Below are positions 11,690-22,878 of a DNA stretch of 64,000 nt, piece by piece. This DNA comes from Zhengitettix transpicula (taxonomy: Eukaryota > Arthropoda > Insecta > Orthoptera > Tetrigidae), in NCBI GenBank assembly GCA_037074705.1, contig CM073595.1:26069501-26133500 (forward strand), in the 5' to 3' direction. Position 1 is the stretch's first letter. Every line of letters starts with the position of its first letter. The notes under the pieces are model-generated. The model ran no database searches. It was not told the DNA's origin and saw nothing but the letters and a program-made list of their open reading frames with translations. The translations under genes and the position numbers were made by a program.

Positions 11690-12341
11690 GTTTAAATGTG
11701 CACATGTATGTAAGTTCCGCGTGCAAATCTACAACCGTGGAGCAAATTTTACCAAATTTCGTACACGTGTTCCTTTAAAACCAGAAAAAAAACACTCTGG
11801 GGGTAAGACACGACAATCGGTGGATATTTTCAAACATACTAAAACGGTGGATATTTACGTCAAATAAATATTTTACGGGGTCAATGAGATTGATAGTGTT
11901 TCTCCAGATGTTGTTTGAACCATTTCTATACTGGGAGCACCCATAGGGAAGGTGATGGAGGGATGTTACACAAAAATAACGCAAAAACAACCGAGATTGG
12001 CGTCGAATCCAGGGTTATGGATGTCGCTGAGTGTAATTATGACATTCAACTTGCTGTTTAACCCCCAGTGGCGGGGGTGGAATTTTCCAAACATTAAAAC
12101 GGCCGATATTTTCGCCGAAAGAAAATTTCACAGGGTCAATGAGATAGATAGCGATTCTCCAAATATTTTTGTGTATAATTTCAACCCCTTTCGGAATTTG
12201 AGGGGAGCACCTTTAGGGATGGGGTGGATGGGCGTTAAATAAAAATAACTCGAAAACAAACGAGATTTGAGTCAAATTCGGGCTTATTGATGTCGCAGAG
12301 TTTAATTACGACAACACGTGCAACGCCGGGTACACAGATAG
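11690..12341 (+). mobile_element. Helitron-like non-autonomous element H1
   Basis: The leading part contains TTTCGTACACGTGTTCC and TGGGGGTAAGACACGAC. Two tandem units of about 290 and 260 bp follow (about 11754-12052 and 12053-12310), each with a 'GGTCAATGAGAT-GATAG' block, a 'GGGAGCACC' block and a 'GAGATT-GAGTC' block followed by GATGTCGC-GAGT. The end reads ACGTGCAACGCCGGGTACAC then AGATAGT, a mutated form of the hairpin plus CTAG terminus seen intact at 31422-31425. Helitrons end in a short hairpin plus CTRR and make no target duplication, which fits. No Rep/helicase gene is present. Confidence 0.65.
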
Positions 12342-12654
12342 TTTTATATAATTATAAAATCTTACAACCAGTCTAAAAACTATTGTGTAAGTACGTCACT
12401 TCTTATTTGTTTATACGTTTCTCAGAATTTAAACAGTCGTGCTGTTTAATAGGTGAAACTAAACCCACACAGGAAAATTGCAAACGACATATTTGATTAC
12501 ACAAAAAAAATTATCAGTATTCATTATTAATTCGGCTGAAAATATTGAAAAAAGAAATGTTTTATAGCCAAAGTTCCAGCATTCTATACAAGCATGTGTT
12601 CCAACGTAATCTATTTATTTTAATGAGTAATAAAAGCAGCAGACATTTTTATAG

Positions 12655-12990
12655 GTCAATACGCACTCCCCATAATTAAAATAGTGTGTCCCTTCCTAGA
12701 TGCAAAAAAAAATACTTTGTATCTCTTTAAATTGCAACGAGTAATGCACCTCACGCACAGTTACCAAATTCGCATATTCCTTTTCATCCTTGTTCTTCTT
12801 TTAAAGATATGCATCATAAATACAGTGAAGTTACTAAATTTAACTTCCAAATTAATGTAGCGTGTAAAAACAGATTTTTAAAAAGCTACTACCTGAACTA
12901 TTTATAGTTCCAACAATTTAACTCTCGACCAGCCAGCTGTTACTGTAGCTGCGTGGTGTAAGGTCAGCAGGAGGCAGTCGACTCTTATCG
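12655..12990 (+). repeat. Dispersed MITE-related repeat copy
   Basis: It contains AATTAAAATAGTGTGTCCC, CTTCCTAGATGCAA and TTCTTTTAAAGATATGCATC in the same order as at 16290-16500 and 58681-58850. Its tail (CAATTTAACTCTCGACCAGC to GGAGGCAG, 12915-12985) matches 8980-9050. It is therefore one of the longest copies of the family in the window. No coding content. Confidence 0.6.
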
Positions 12991-14129
12991 AGTAATATTA
13001 TTTTCCCAAGGGAAATATTTTGAAACCAAATCATTAAAGTATTAAAATAACAAGTTTGAAAAATTGATTTTTAAATTAAATATCGTTAATTAAAATCTTT
13101 GTTAATACAGAAATATGCCAAAAATATTTTTTTGAAATAAATAATAGTATTTCGGTAAGAGGTGTTTGATTATAAAAAAAAACAAGACATACTCGCTCTA
13201 TTTTTTTTCACACTTAGCCAGACATATTTATCACCTCTATCATAGGTTTTACTTTCGTGTCACTTCCTACTCCTGCCTTCTCAATACGAACATAAATTTC
13301 CAATTTCAAACTTCATAAATTGTACATAAATATGAATAGAATTAACCATGAAAGAATTTGATTTCTGTTTCCCGCAATGGTGAATTCACGTCCACATTAT
13401 TACATCAAACTACTTCTGATGTCCTTGTTATGGGAAGGCTTTTTTATCCATTCCATAATAATTAGGTTGTTATTACTACGAAATACGCTGTCGTAATTGG
13501 CAATTACCAACTAGACGTCCAGTGTTACGTATTCGATCGATCACAAATAGTGCGAAAAAGTGGGGGATTCAAAACTGCAACCTTTCAAGATTTATTTATG
13601 GAGAGGGATTGTCGGGCAAACGATCCACTCAGTCTCGAGGAGACAAATAGACCGGGAAGTAACGGACAAAGAAAACAGTTAAGGAACTCTTGTGTCGACT
13701 CACGTCATTCCTCACTGGAACTGCCGAACATAAACCCAGCAATCTGTAAACTCCTAAGACTCAATAATAACATTTAAACTTAATGAGAAACAGTTGCGAA
13801 AATAAAAAATCAATGACTCGAGTTTAATGGAATAGAGACACAAAAAGAGTATTACTAAAGTATAGTTTTTAAAAACTTTCGCCACTGATACCAAACCTTT
13901 GTAACGCTAGTATCGCACAATAGCTTTCTGCTAAGAAAAAAAACTAAATCGTCACTTCATATATTTGAAGATTAATTATAACTATCAGAATGCCCGTGAT
14001 TCGCTATGATATTATATATATAAAAAAAACTAACCTTAATATGCTTTAGTTAAAGTTAACGAGAATGAAAAGTAAAATATGCGTTCAGTGCTCAGACAAC
14101 GGTCAGAGGTCTTTATCTTACACCTTTTT
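12991..14129. other. Unassigned
   Basis: AT-rich, with one balanced-composition frame at 13550-13777 (75 codons, plus) that I do not recognise. No repeat shared with the rest of the window was found. Confidence 0.35.
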
Positions 14130-14540
14130 CAATGTTAAGAATTCGAAAAGAACCCTAAATCTAAGCACTCAATAAAAACAACCATAAATAACAAACAAAT
14201 ATTCAGAAGTTGTCACAAAATAATATAAAAGTTATCAAAATGTTCAGTATGAAAAGTTTGCGACGGCAATATTCCTTTGATCCTTATTTCTTAAATATAA
14301 TACTTCAAACAATATTTACTTTCAGTTTCGAGTGAGATTATTGCAGCTCAATTATAAGGCATTGATGTGTTGTGTGACGTCACTTTCGTGGATAGGATAC
14401 ATCGCTCCACTAAGAAAGAGGAGTGATTTTTCTCTAAAACGACGAAATTTTCTGTCCTATAACATGATTTTAGGCGTCCTGTACGGCCTTTAAGTTTATT
14501 TTTTATTCCACCAAGACACTTAAAAGGAACCATTTTTCGA
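14130..14540 (-). pseudogene. Penelope-like element 3' fragment, copy 1
   Basis: Read on the minus strand, this aligns along its length with 53330-53720, which carries a legible GIY-YIG-type endonuclease motif. Shared points are a VTS-coding stretch around GTGACGTCAC (near 14376), the block AAGGATCAAAG-AATATTGCC (near 14270-14290), and a 3' untranslated part with TTATTTATGGTTG and GGGTTCTTTT. The GIY-YIG core itself is missing here. The 61-codon minus-strand frame at 14348-14533 lies in the upstream linker. Identification rests on the better-preserved second copy. Confidence 0.6.
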
Positions 14541-15989
14541 TATTTTTAATGACCCTTAATATCTTCAGCCAATTCATGGATTGAGTTTTGAAAAATTCGT
14601 GATTTTAGTGGTACATCACTGTGTAATATAATAGTCTACACGTGCCATCTTATCATAACGTCTCTTCCGCATAGCGGACATACGTGGGCGCAGCTGTAAG
14701 AAAGCTGAGTCTAGCGCAAGTCAGCACCTTAGATGTCCTGTGCAACGATGCCCACGGCAGCAGAAATATTCCTTTCTCTAAGAGCTCTCATTGGAGACTT
14801 AAAATCATCAGGGAGGGGAAAAGGAGTCTTCCAACGGTTCAGAGCTTCTTGGGAACGGCAGTCGTGATCCAACCTACAGACGGGTCGGTGGCTCCTGGTG
14901 CTATCCGTCAGTTTGTCTTCCTTTATTTTATTTCTGACTATTAAATCTCTTTATTCTTCATCAACTCTTATTTGACTGAAGTGCAGCGAAACACCAAACA
15001 CTACGCCTAGGTTCAATTAGTTGAACCCGAACCCTCACGTTACCGACTTTCCTATTTCCTGTTCTTAATTCTTCCTTTATCCTCTAGATCGGTAGCCAGG
15101 TGAGCTGACAGAGGTATAATTCAGTTGGTGAACGATCTATCTGGACTTCCCATTCCCAACTGCTGGAATGTTACAACTGTAACAAATAAAGTGCTAAATA
15201 TTGTGTGTATTCAGTTTGCCAATTCATAACTCTTTGATAGACATAATTTTTCCATGGCGAGGCATTATCACTGATTTACACTGTTATCTGGTGTCAATTT
15301 AATTATTCGTACCGAAATTATGTTTTTGACTGAGGAAGCCGTTTATATATTTTGATGGATTGCGACGTGGAAGCATGAAACATTATTTGAATGAAAGAGT
15401 TGTTTTAAATGAACGTAGATCGAATATTAGTTTGGCTCAGTTGTTGTCCAACTTTCATGACGTTTGGAGATCGAAAACTAAGCTTATCTTCGTACAGATT
15501 TAGATGTTCCGCGGCCTAATTTGTAGACGGTCAGAGTTGACTATTATCAGTTTGAGTTTTGTGGTTTGTTGTCTGCCATTTCTGTGAGCCACTGGTGACC
15601 AAATCCCCTCCTGGACACGTTTTTTTGTTAGTTTCTGTGAATTAGCAGTGATGAAAACGACTACTGTTATATCTTTTTCTTGCTTACACAGTAGAAAAAC
15701 TTTCACCGAAATGCCCGCAATACGACACTAAGATAATATTAGTGTTTATTTATGGCATTTTAATAATAAAAATCGTTTGGTATTCATTTCGTTTTACAAG
15801 TAATGTTAAATTTCGGATGATTTTTTAATTACATCACGTTTCTGCCTTCGAGTTTCATCTCTGTATTCATACGTCAGTCAGCCGCCTCTTATATATTCAT
15901 ATATTTATTGGTAAAGATCCATTGCTCATAAGTTCTTATGATTAATCGATACGAATACAGTATCTCGAAAATGTGCACTGCTCCCTAAT
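14541..15989. other. Unassigned; possible LTR-like stretch
   Basis: 14640-15210 has more balanced composition, an 86-codon unrecognised frame (14684-14944), and the near-palindrome TGTTACAACTGTAACA followed by AATAAAG at about 15169-15190. Such an ending can occur at LTR termini, but I found no second end, PBS or target duplication. The remainder is AT-rich and empty. Confidence 0.25.
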
Positions 15990-16775
15990 CGAATTTTTGT
16001 AATTGATTCGAATGAAAATAGAGAGAGTCGACGTGGATCAAGTATTGATTTCCTCTGGGTTGCGTGTCCGCAATTTTTCAAATTATTTCCTCAAATTATT
16101 AATGGTCGAAAGAGAAGTGCTTTATTGTATTCACCACACGAAAATGGCAAACATAGAGAACAATATTAGTATTTATCGTTTGTATCATTACTAATTCAGA
16201 TGAAGAAATTTAAACTATCTTTTTTTATCTAAAGTCAAAGACTTTTGCACGCACTATGTTATTTATTTCAATTTGTAATGACAGTAGCAGGTATCTTTTG
16301 TGTGTCAATGCTCACTCCCCGTAATTAAAATAGAGCGCCCCTTCCTGAATGCAACTATCAATACACATTTCGACTCTTATTGGCTATGAAGGGAAATATA
16401 TCTTCACAACGCACATGTCACCGATTCGAATGTTCACTTTCGTCCCTTGTTCTTATTTTATAGATATGCATAATAATTAAATGTAAAATGCCAACTTTTA
16501 CCCGGGTATTTTTTTCCGAATGAAATATATTGAAACTAAAATCAATTTTGCATTTAAATGGCAAGGGTGATGAAACACAAAATTTTTTGAACATCTTTGT
16601 TTGGGTAAAAGCAGTAAAGACTTCTACTGTAATTAAAACTGACAGAAGAGATGTTTTACGTGGATGGAATATTAATATGCACTGCGTGGCGTGTTCACAA
16701 TTTTTCAAATTCTTTCCTCAATTTATTATTGTTAGAAAGAGTACAGATTTATTTTGTTTCCCACTCAGTTTAAAA
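15990..16775 (+). repeat. Direct repeat pair of ~140 bp (16000-16140 and 16630-16770)
   Basis: Both copies share a CACAATTTTTCAAATTCTTTC-like stretch, CCTCAATTTATTATTG and GAAAGAG, preceded by a common ACGTGGAT block. They are about 80% similar and in the same orientation. The frames over them (63 and 97 codons) encode no known protein. They flank the MITE-related repeat at 16290-16500, so either two copies of an unnamed dispersed repeat or one duplicated segment with an insertion is possible. Confidence 0.5.
16290..16500 (+). repeat. Dispersed MITE-related repeat copy
   Basis: Shares CCCGTAATTAAAATAGAGCG, CCCCTTCCTGAATGCAAC, a CACCGATTCGAATGTTC block and TTATAGATATGCATAAT with 12655-12860 and 58681-58850. 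It lies between the two direct repeats at 16.0 and 16.7 kb. Confidence 0.6.
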
Positions 16776-18334
16776 ATTGTGATTATCAATGATATTGACA
16801 CACCTAAAATCACTAGAAACTGATTATAGCCCGTCGTTTACCGCCCAGGGTTTACCGTGTAGAAAGGTTTGGTATTCGCTCCTTAGATAAGCCAGTATGT
16901 GGGAAATCTCATGTGCTGTTGTTGGGTCTTTTAAAACAAAACGTTAATTTCTATGTGCCTCGAAAGGATTCTACCGATAAGTTCAGCTCGAATTTATTAC
17001 CCAATAGGCAATTATTGGTTTACATAAATTCTAAGTTCGAGGATAATACATCCAGGACCTTCGCGTTTTTAAGATTGAGTACAGAGTCGCGACTTAAGTC
17101 TAAATAACAATTTTTTTAAAAAAAGAACTGAGCTAATTCATACGCATTAAAATAGGAGAAATATGAAATCTTCCAGAAACAAATTCAGTGAAGGGGAAAC
17201 TAACATTTATACGAACGTATTCGTTTCATAGAAATGAGCAACACGGACTGAACTATTTATCTGAAAGAAAAATACGCTAATCTATCCTAAGAAATCAGTT
17301 CAGACAATTTCTTGATTTGATTTGCTGTCCCTGGTTATGTAATTATTTTGTATCTCCAAATAAAATTCTTAACGTTTAATAAAAAGTTTAAGATGGAATG
17401 AAAATTTATCCCCGTAGCTTATTTTGCAATACATAAAATAAATTCAGCCGTAATACTGTTTGAAATAATTATCAAAAATGAGTTTCGTGTGAGTTGAGGT
17501 GCTCTTTGTCTGAAATTACGAGTCAGTTCTGGATCGATAAACTCTGGATGACGCCTCGATGTATGTGTAGATATGGTTGGATATGGAACTTCAGACATTG
17601 TTGCCTACAAGACGCAAAATTGTTACTTGGTCAGCTAAAAAACGGAAATCTAAACATCAGAAATGTTTCAAAACGTCACTAAGCTGCTTTGCACAAGATT
17701 TATCATATTTTTCTTTTAAGAATAATACATGGTGAAACCAGATGATCAGAAAGTTTGTCCAATGAGTAATTTTATGCACGCTTTCCGAATCAATGCTACT
17801 CAACACTTGCGAAAAGTCACAAGCTCTCTCATGGAATAGTTTGAGAAACGTGTCAATTCGCCACTGCAGGCATTTAAATTACAAAATTAAAGTGAAAAGT
17901 GCCGCCCAAAAAGAGCCGTGGAACTACTTTGGTATTCAGAAATACGGAAGAAATTAAAATAACGTTTTTGCGAGGATTTAAATTCAAATTATACAAAGAT
18001 GGAAAATTTTGGTCTTCTACGTAAATGGAAATGTTGCTCGGAACCGTAGCTGTAGAACTTTCGACCGCAATCTCAGGCCATTGTGTCTTCCGTTCTATTT
18101 CTAGATGAAAGAGCAGCTTTGACCTTGAATTCGTGTGTGGAGAGCTTCCGTTTGTTCCAACACACGTAAGATGAGACTTAAACGAAATATAAGATTAAAT
18201 AATAATATTCCTAGCAGCATTGTAGTTACCAACTTTCAATCAGAAGAGACATAAACATAAAAATATAATATTTTTTCCCTGAGCGCTCTCTCTCTCACAC
18301 AAACTCACGAAGAATTATATATATATATAAATAT
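16776..18334. other. Unassigned
   Basis: No recognisable gene. Frames of 64 codons (16913-17107) and 62 codons (17494-17682) do not resemble known proteins. The last 100 bases run into an AT dinucleotide tract that serves as the insertion site of the next LTR. Confidence 0.35.
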
Positions 18335-19639
18335 TGTAATAATTAAAAGAAATCATTAATAATAAACAAATATTTGCACTCTCGTGGTCAACGGCAGAAG
18401 GCACGCAGGTTAGACATAAGGAGATAATGATAGAATAATTGAGCGACAGATGGCAAATTAAAGGAGTGTGAGTTAAATGTGTGTACGCCCAGCTCTGTGG
18501 TGCCGTGTACAGATTTGCACACGAACTGAGTGTAATCGAACTCTGGGGGGGAGAAGCGAAAGTGCACCCGAACTCTCTCTAGGTACGCTCGAACTCTGTG
18601 GTGCCCAGGGCTAAAGGCCAGCCCGAGTCGTAGTTTGGACTCGAATTATCAGCGGCAGAAGGGACACGAGTGGTACACAACGACGAAGTAATGGAGTATA
18701 ATTGGGAAACAGATGGCAAATTAGACGAGGGTGTGGGGAGAAGTGCTTCCGGTTTGTTGTAAAGTGCGCATAAGGAGGACATATAAGGCATCGTAAGAAG
18801 AAGAAAGGAAACAGTCGTCCGGAGAGATCGTTGATGGAGGCCTTTGGAGCCGGATTGGGCCAAGTTAGGTGGCCGAAATAAATAGGAGTTTCGTCGTGGA
18901 AATAAGTCAATCTATTAGCAGCGATCGTCGGTGGATATTGGGCCGAGTTAGGTGGCCGAAATAAATAAGTAAATTGTTTGGAGGAATTCGTCGTGAATCG
19001 TGGTGAGAGTAAGGCCATCGTGGAGAGGTGGCTGTGGAAGTGTAAAGTGTGAGCGCAACTTTGTGCTCTTTATGGCCTGTATAAAGTGAGTGAGTGTTCG
19101 TATGCGAGTGAGCCAAATTGCATGGATTACCAGAGAGATTGTAAGTTCAATATTTAACAGTATTCATAGTTGTTAAGTTTTAAGTAAAGGTATAATCGTC
19201 AGATTTCAGAATTTAAATTTGGTTATTGTATGTGTTTTTCTTTATTGCATTGTAAATGTAGTTTAACAAGTATTCGTTTTATTAAAGGCCCAGTAAACGA
19301 CACTGAGGAAGATAAAATTTCATTATATAACATTAATTACTAACTGTTGTAAAATTTCATTGGATTATTTGTGTAAATGTAAAATGTGCGTTTAATAACT
19401 AATAATTGTTTGTTTAAAGTGCTTGTGTCACGTATTATTTTAATATAAGACCAATTATTACAAATTTATGCTCCGAAGTTGGGCTAAACTGGTAGTATAA
19501 AAAAGTAAACAATACAAATTGGCGTCCTTAACGTGTGGCCCATTTTAAACTGGGTTTTAATTAAAAGTGTATTATTTGTGATTATTACAAATTGGCGCCC
19601 AAAATTTAATAAAAAAAGGTAATTAATTTGATTATTACA
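18335..19639 (+). mobile_element. Solo LTR, copy B (plus strand), with internal U3 repeats
   Basis: TGTAAT at 18335 and ATTACA at 19634-19639 bound a 1305-bp LTR flanked by ATAT on both sides (18331-18334, 19640-19643). The flanks lie in AT-repeat DNA, so the duplication alone is weak evidence. The conserved R/U5 block GGCCCAGTAAACGACACTGA is at about 19287. U3 holds two internal duplications: 18385-18480 resembles 18650-18745 (GGCAGAAGG, CAGATGGCAAATTA), and 18855-18885 resembles 18936-18966 (GTTAGGTGGCCGAAATAAAT). The 3' end carries three PBS-like units, near 19463, 19516 and 19590; the last has an intact TGGCGCCC start. This copy is the longest of the family because of the U3 duplications. 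The short minus-strand frames at 18579-19116 are artefacts of this GC-richer U3. Confidence 0.8.
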
Positions 19640-19643
19640 ATAT

Positions 19644-20440
19644 ATATATATATATTATAAGAAAGATATATGTTGAATCTCAGCAACTATTCTAGACATC
19701 AACTGATAAAGTGACGAGTCCGAACGCGGTTCCTCCTTCCCTCTACCATGACAGAAAAATCCACCAGTGGAACGTGGTTGCGAATGAATGACATACAAGA
19801 TTGCCGAGTACCGCGACCGCGGTGGCAACGGCCTCTCCCTGACACAAAACGGAATAAGACATGTGAAAAAGGTGTTCTAGCGCGCTTCCATTCCAATGGA
19901 ACCAAGGCATTTCTTCCTCAAAATTTGTGCATTGTATCAAGAAAATTCAAGAGACGTGATCATCATCATTTTTAGGTGCCTTTAAACGTAATGTGAACTC
20001 TGAATTTTATTGTTCAGAAAATACTCTTCTCAAAGCATAGAATGCTTTCTGAAAGAACGATTGTACAGTATTATATTACATTTGGAACTTAGTTTTATTC
20101 GGTCGCGCTTATGAAATATATAGTTAGACACATAGATAATTGGTATAGAAAAGAAAGAGAGAAAGTGGATGGCCCGTATGCCGGCTGGCTGTGTTTTCTT
20201 CCTTAAGAAGGAGGCTAACGCCTTCAAAAATTTGAATAACTTCCTCCTGTCCTGAATGGCGACGCCGAACTCAATTTCAAGTAACGGTAGGGGGGGCGTG
20301 AAATGTAAATGTTCTAAAATGTGATGCACTCGATGACGGTTAGAACACGCGTTGACGTGTCGAATTAGATACTATTACAGGCTTATATAAATAAATACCC
20401 TGGTAATTCCGGGGACCCTGCTAGTAAACTCAATATATAT
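19644..20440. other. Spacer between two opposed LTRs; possible Helitron end
   Basis: At 20390-20425 the sequence CCCTGGTAATTCCGGGGACC followed by CTGCTAGT resembles the hairpin plus CTAGT terminus of the Helitron-like elements at 12.3 and 31.4 kb. No upstream body of that element was recognised. The overlapping frames at 19699-19975 (both strands) are unassigned. The ATAT at 20437-20440 is the target site of LTR C. Confidence 0.35.
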
Positions 20441-21324
20441 TTTAATGATTAATTAATGATTAAATGAATGAATTGCCCCACGTTGTGGAAGCCAAAAATG
20501 AATAGATAAAAAAAGTTTATTAAATGAATTATTTAACAAAATGATTTAGTGTTAATGTTACAATTAATTTGCCCTACGTTGGCACGCCGAAATTTAATTT
20601 AACAAACAAATATTTTATTTATAATTTGTTGGGCCTTCTAAATAAAACGAAACCTTTATAAGACAATTTACTTTATTGAATATAAATTTACGACATTTGG
20701 TCGGTGGTTAAATACATTTAAATCTCAAAGTTTAGCAATTTGATAACAATTCTCTCAGGGTCGTTTACTTGGGCTTGATAGGTAAAGAACAATCAAAAAC
20801 AAATTTATAAATTAAGTAATTAACAATCCAAAACCAAAATGAGACGAACGAAATCTGACGAATACCTTTAACTACCGTTCACAAACTTAATTAATTTGGT
20901 TTATACTTACGAAATGTCCTGCTGTTATCAGACTTAGTTTCGCGGCTTGGGGACACAATTTTCACTAAAAGGCCATGAATCACAGATTCTACACTTGATG
21001 GTCAAACACACGGTCGTAGTTAGTGGATTTTCCTCCGGGAACTCGATCTGCTTCACTTCCGGGTCATCAGCCAGACATGTATGTATTTGATTCTGCTTTG
21101 CGGTTTTTTTTTAACATGTATCTCTCTGTACAGACTTTATCTTTGGATTTTAAAACTTATAACTCTCTCGCTCGAATTTTAACATTGTTCGTTCTCTCTC
21201 AATGTTCCGCTCCCCCCTACAATTTCAGACAGACTGCCCTCAGAAAGCGCTTGCAACCCGCAAAGAAAGCCCGCCGACATTGTTGTCTTTTAAGAATTTG
21301 TCTACTCCATATGTATATATTAGA
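20441..21324 (-). mobile_element. Solo LTR, copy C (minus strand), ATAT target duplication
   Basis: The plus-strand start TTTAAT (TGTAAT with one change) and end ATTAGA (ATTACA with one change, 21319-21324) are each flanked by ATAT (20437-20440 and 21325-21328). On the minus strand it contains CCCAAGTAAACGACCCTGAG (near 20752-20772), the family block. The U5 side carries two PBS-like motifs, at about 20475-20495 (GCCCCACGTTGTGGAAGCC on the plus strand) and 20571-20590 (GCCCTACGTTGGCACGCC). At 884 bp it is shorter than copy A. The 108-codon frame at 21023-21349 is in its U3 and is not a known protein. Confidence 0.75.
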
Positions 21325-21689
21325 ATATCAGTTATTTCCGTATCTGTGAAAAATTGAATTTGAAGAGAAAACCGAGAAGCTATGTTTCAAAAATATCACA
21401 GGCGTATAAGGAAACGATGTAATTATATAACGTTAACTCCAGGTGGGATGTGCTACTAGTAAACGTGGACGTTGTTACGATACAATACGTAATGGGTACT
21501 AAATATAGAGCACCGCAGCCCAGCTCGTTTGACAGAATAATTCCGGTCGTTAGCAAATTGAAGAGGAAATATCAAATTCATCGGAAAAGGGTTAACAATT
21601 ATTAAAGCGTAGTCCGGTACATATGTTTGACAAAGTATAGCGACTGACAAGGAAATTTTTTGAAAATCAGCGGTTAAGAGTGTGATGCA

Positions 21690-21825
21690 GTAAATTGTAG
21701 GTGAGTCTGTGTTCAGGAGAAAGCTCGCTTGTGATTTTGTCATCGTGGATGGCTCAGTGGTAGAGCGATCGCATACTTAGCGGTAGGGACCTGCGTTCGG
21801 TCGAGATTTTTCTATCCTAAATGTA
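21690..21825 (+). repeat. tRNA-like repeat (SINE family 1), copy 1
   Basis: An A-box-like GGATGGCTCAGTGGTAGAGC (21747-21766) is followed by a B-box-like GCGTTCGGTCGAGATTTTT, the arrangement of a pol III internal promoter. About 50 bases upstream is the block GTAAATTGTAGGTGAGTCTG, which precedes the tRNA-like head in all copies (48.9, 50.1 and 50.6 kb). A reversed piece of the B-box region recurs at 22152-22180. No acceptor stem can be paired, so it is not a tRNA gene. Confidence 0.6.
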
Positions 21826-22344
21826 GTTAATTAATATCGAACCAAGTTCACACGTATTGACTCTGTGAAAGAGCTAAAACTTTTACGTCCGGTAGCTTTC
21901 ACTCTATGAAAGGTCTCATGATAATGTGGTAATTTCGAGAATTGATTCCGTTTTTCCCAGTAACTATTCACCTAACTTTTTCCGGTAATAAAACTCAGAT
22001 AGCAAGTACGAAAGCTTGACAGATAATTGTATCCCGATGTCAATTATATGAAGTGAGATATTCATTGAGTAAAACTAATTCTCGGTCGAGGTAAAATAAC
22101 TGTAGAAGTCACAATCGAGGTAACATTAATAAACGATATTAACATAAATGGATTGAAAAATCTCGACCGGACCAAGAAATAATCATCAAGATATTCGCAT
22201 TGTAATGATAAATTTTATGGGCAGAAAGGCCCCCCCCCCCTCAATTGTTGGTAAAACTATGGGCGGATCACAACAGATGACACTTACTGTAAACAACAAA
22301 TAGAAATAAGGAGATGGTTCGAACACGTTTTTGCGGACACAATT
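21826..22344. other. Unassigned; contains an 11-base C run
   Basis: AT-rich. 22230-22240 is eleven consecutive C. The inverted copy of the tRNA-like B-box segment lies at 22152-22180. Nothing else was seen. Confidence 0.35.
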
Positions 22345-22878
22345 GAGCGAGTCTTGGTCTTGAATTTGGACACCCCTCACGTGATCTCCAGGTGAAATGG
22401 AGGAACAGCCGGTCATCACCACCACCAAATTAAGTTTCATCGACCAATAATTGATAAGTTAACAGTAAAATAATTGCTACGACAATTGACAGTCTCTTGT
22501 TCGAGAATTTTGACACCCCTGACATGGTCGCCAGGTGAAATGGAGGAAACTGCCGGTCAACACCACCAAATTAAGTTTCAACGACAAATGATTGAGAATT
22601 TATCAGTAAAATAATTTCTTCGACAATTGACAGTTTCTTGTTCGAGAATTTGGACACCCCTGACGTCGCCGCCAGATGAAATGGAGGAAACAGGCGGTCA
22701 TCACCACCAAATTAAGTTTCAACAACAAATAATTGAGAACTTATCAGTAAAAAAATTTCTTCGACAATTGACAGTTTCTTGTTCGAGAATTTGGACACCC
22801 CTGACGTGGTCGCCAGGTGAAATGGAGAAAACAGCCGGTCACCACCACCAAATTAAATTTCAACGACAAATAATTTAG
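22345..22878 (+). repeat. Tandem repeat, 141-bp period, four copies
   Basis: Units start at about 22345, 22488, 22629 and 22770. The last three starts are exactly 141 bases apart; the first unit is 143. Shared segments are TCTTGTTCGAGAATTTGGAC, ACCCCTGACGTGGTCGCCAG, GTGAAATGGAGGAAAC and TCACCACCAAATTAAGTTTC. The period is 47 codons, so one frame stays in register: units 3 and 4 are open (Met at 22627), and unit 2 is open in that frame apart from one TAA where unit 3 has AAA. Unit 1 is frameshifted and more diverged. I recognise no protein. The array is either a minisatellite or the relic of a repeat-containing gene. Confidence 0.85.

Noticed and set aside
14684..14944. 86-codon plus-strand frame as a gene
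   Set aside because: No recognisable domain and no supporting splice or promoter context; ordinary for chance in a GC-richer patch.
18579..19116. Overlapping minus-strand frames of 69-135 codons
   Set aside because: They lie inside the U3 of LTR copy B, are Pro/Ser/His-rich from its composition, and overlap each other in different frames.
22345..22878. CRISPR array
   Set aside because: Repeats are contiguous 141-bp units without unique spacers, and the context is eukaryotic.
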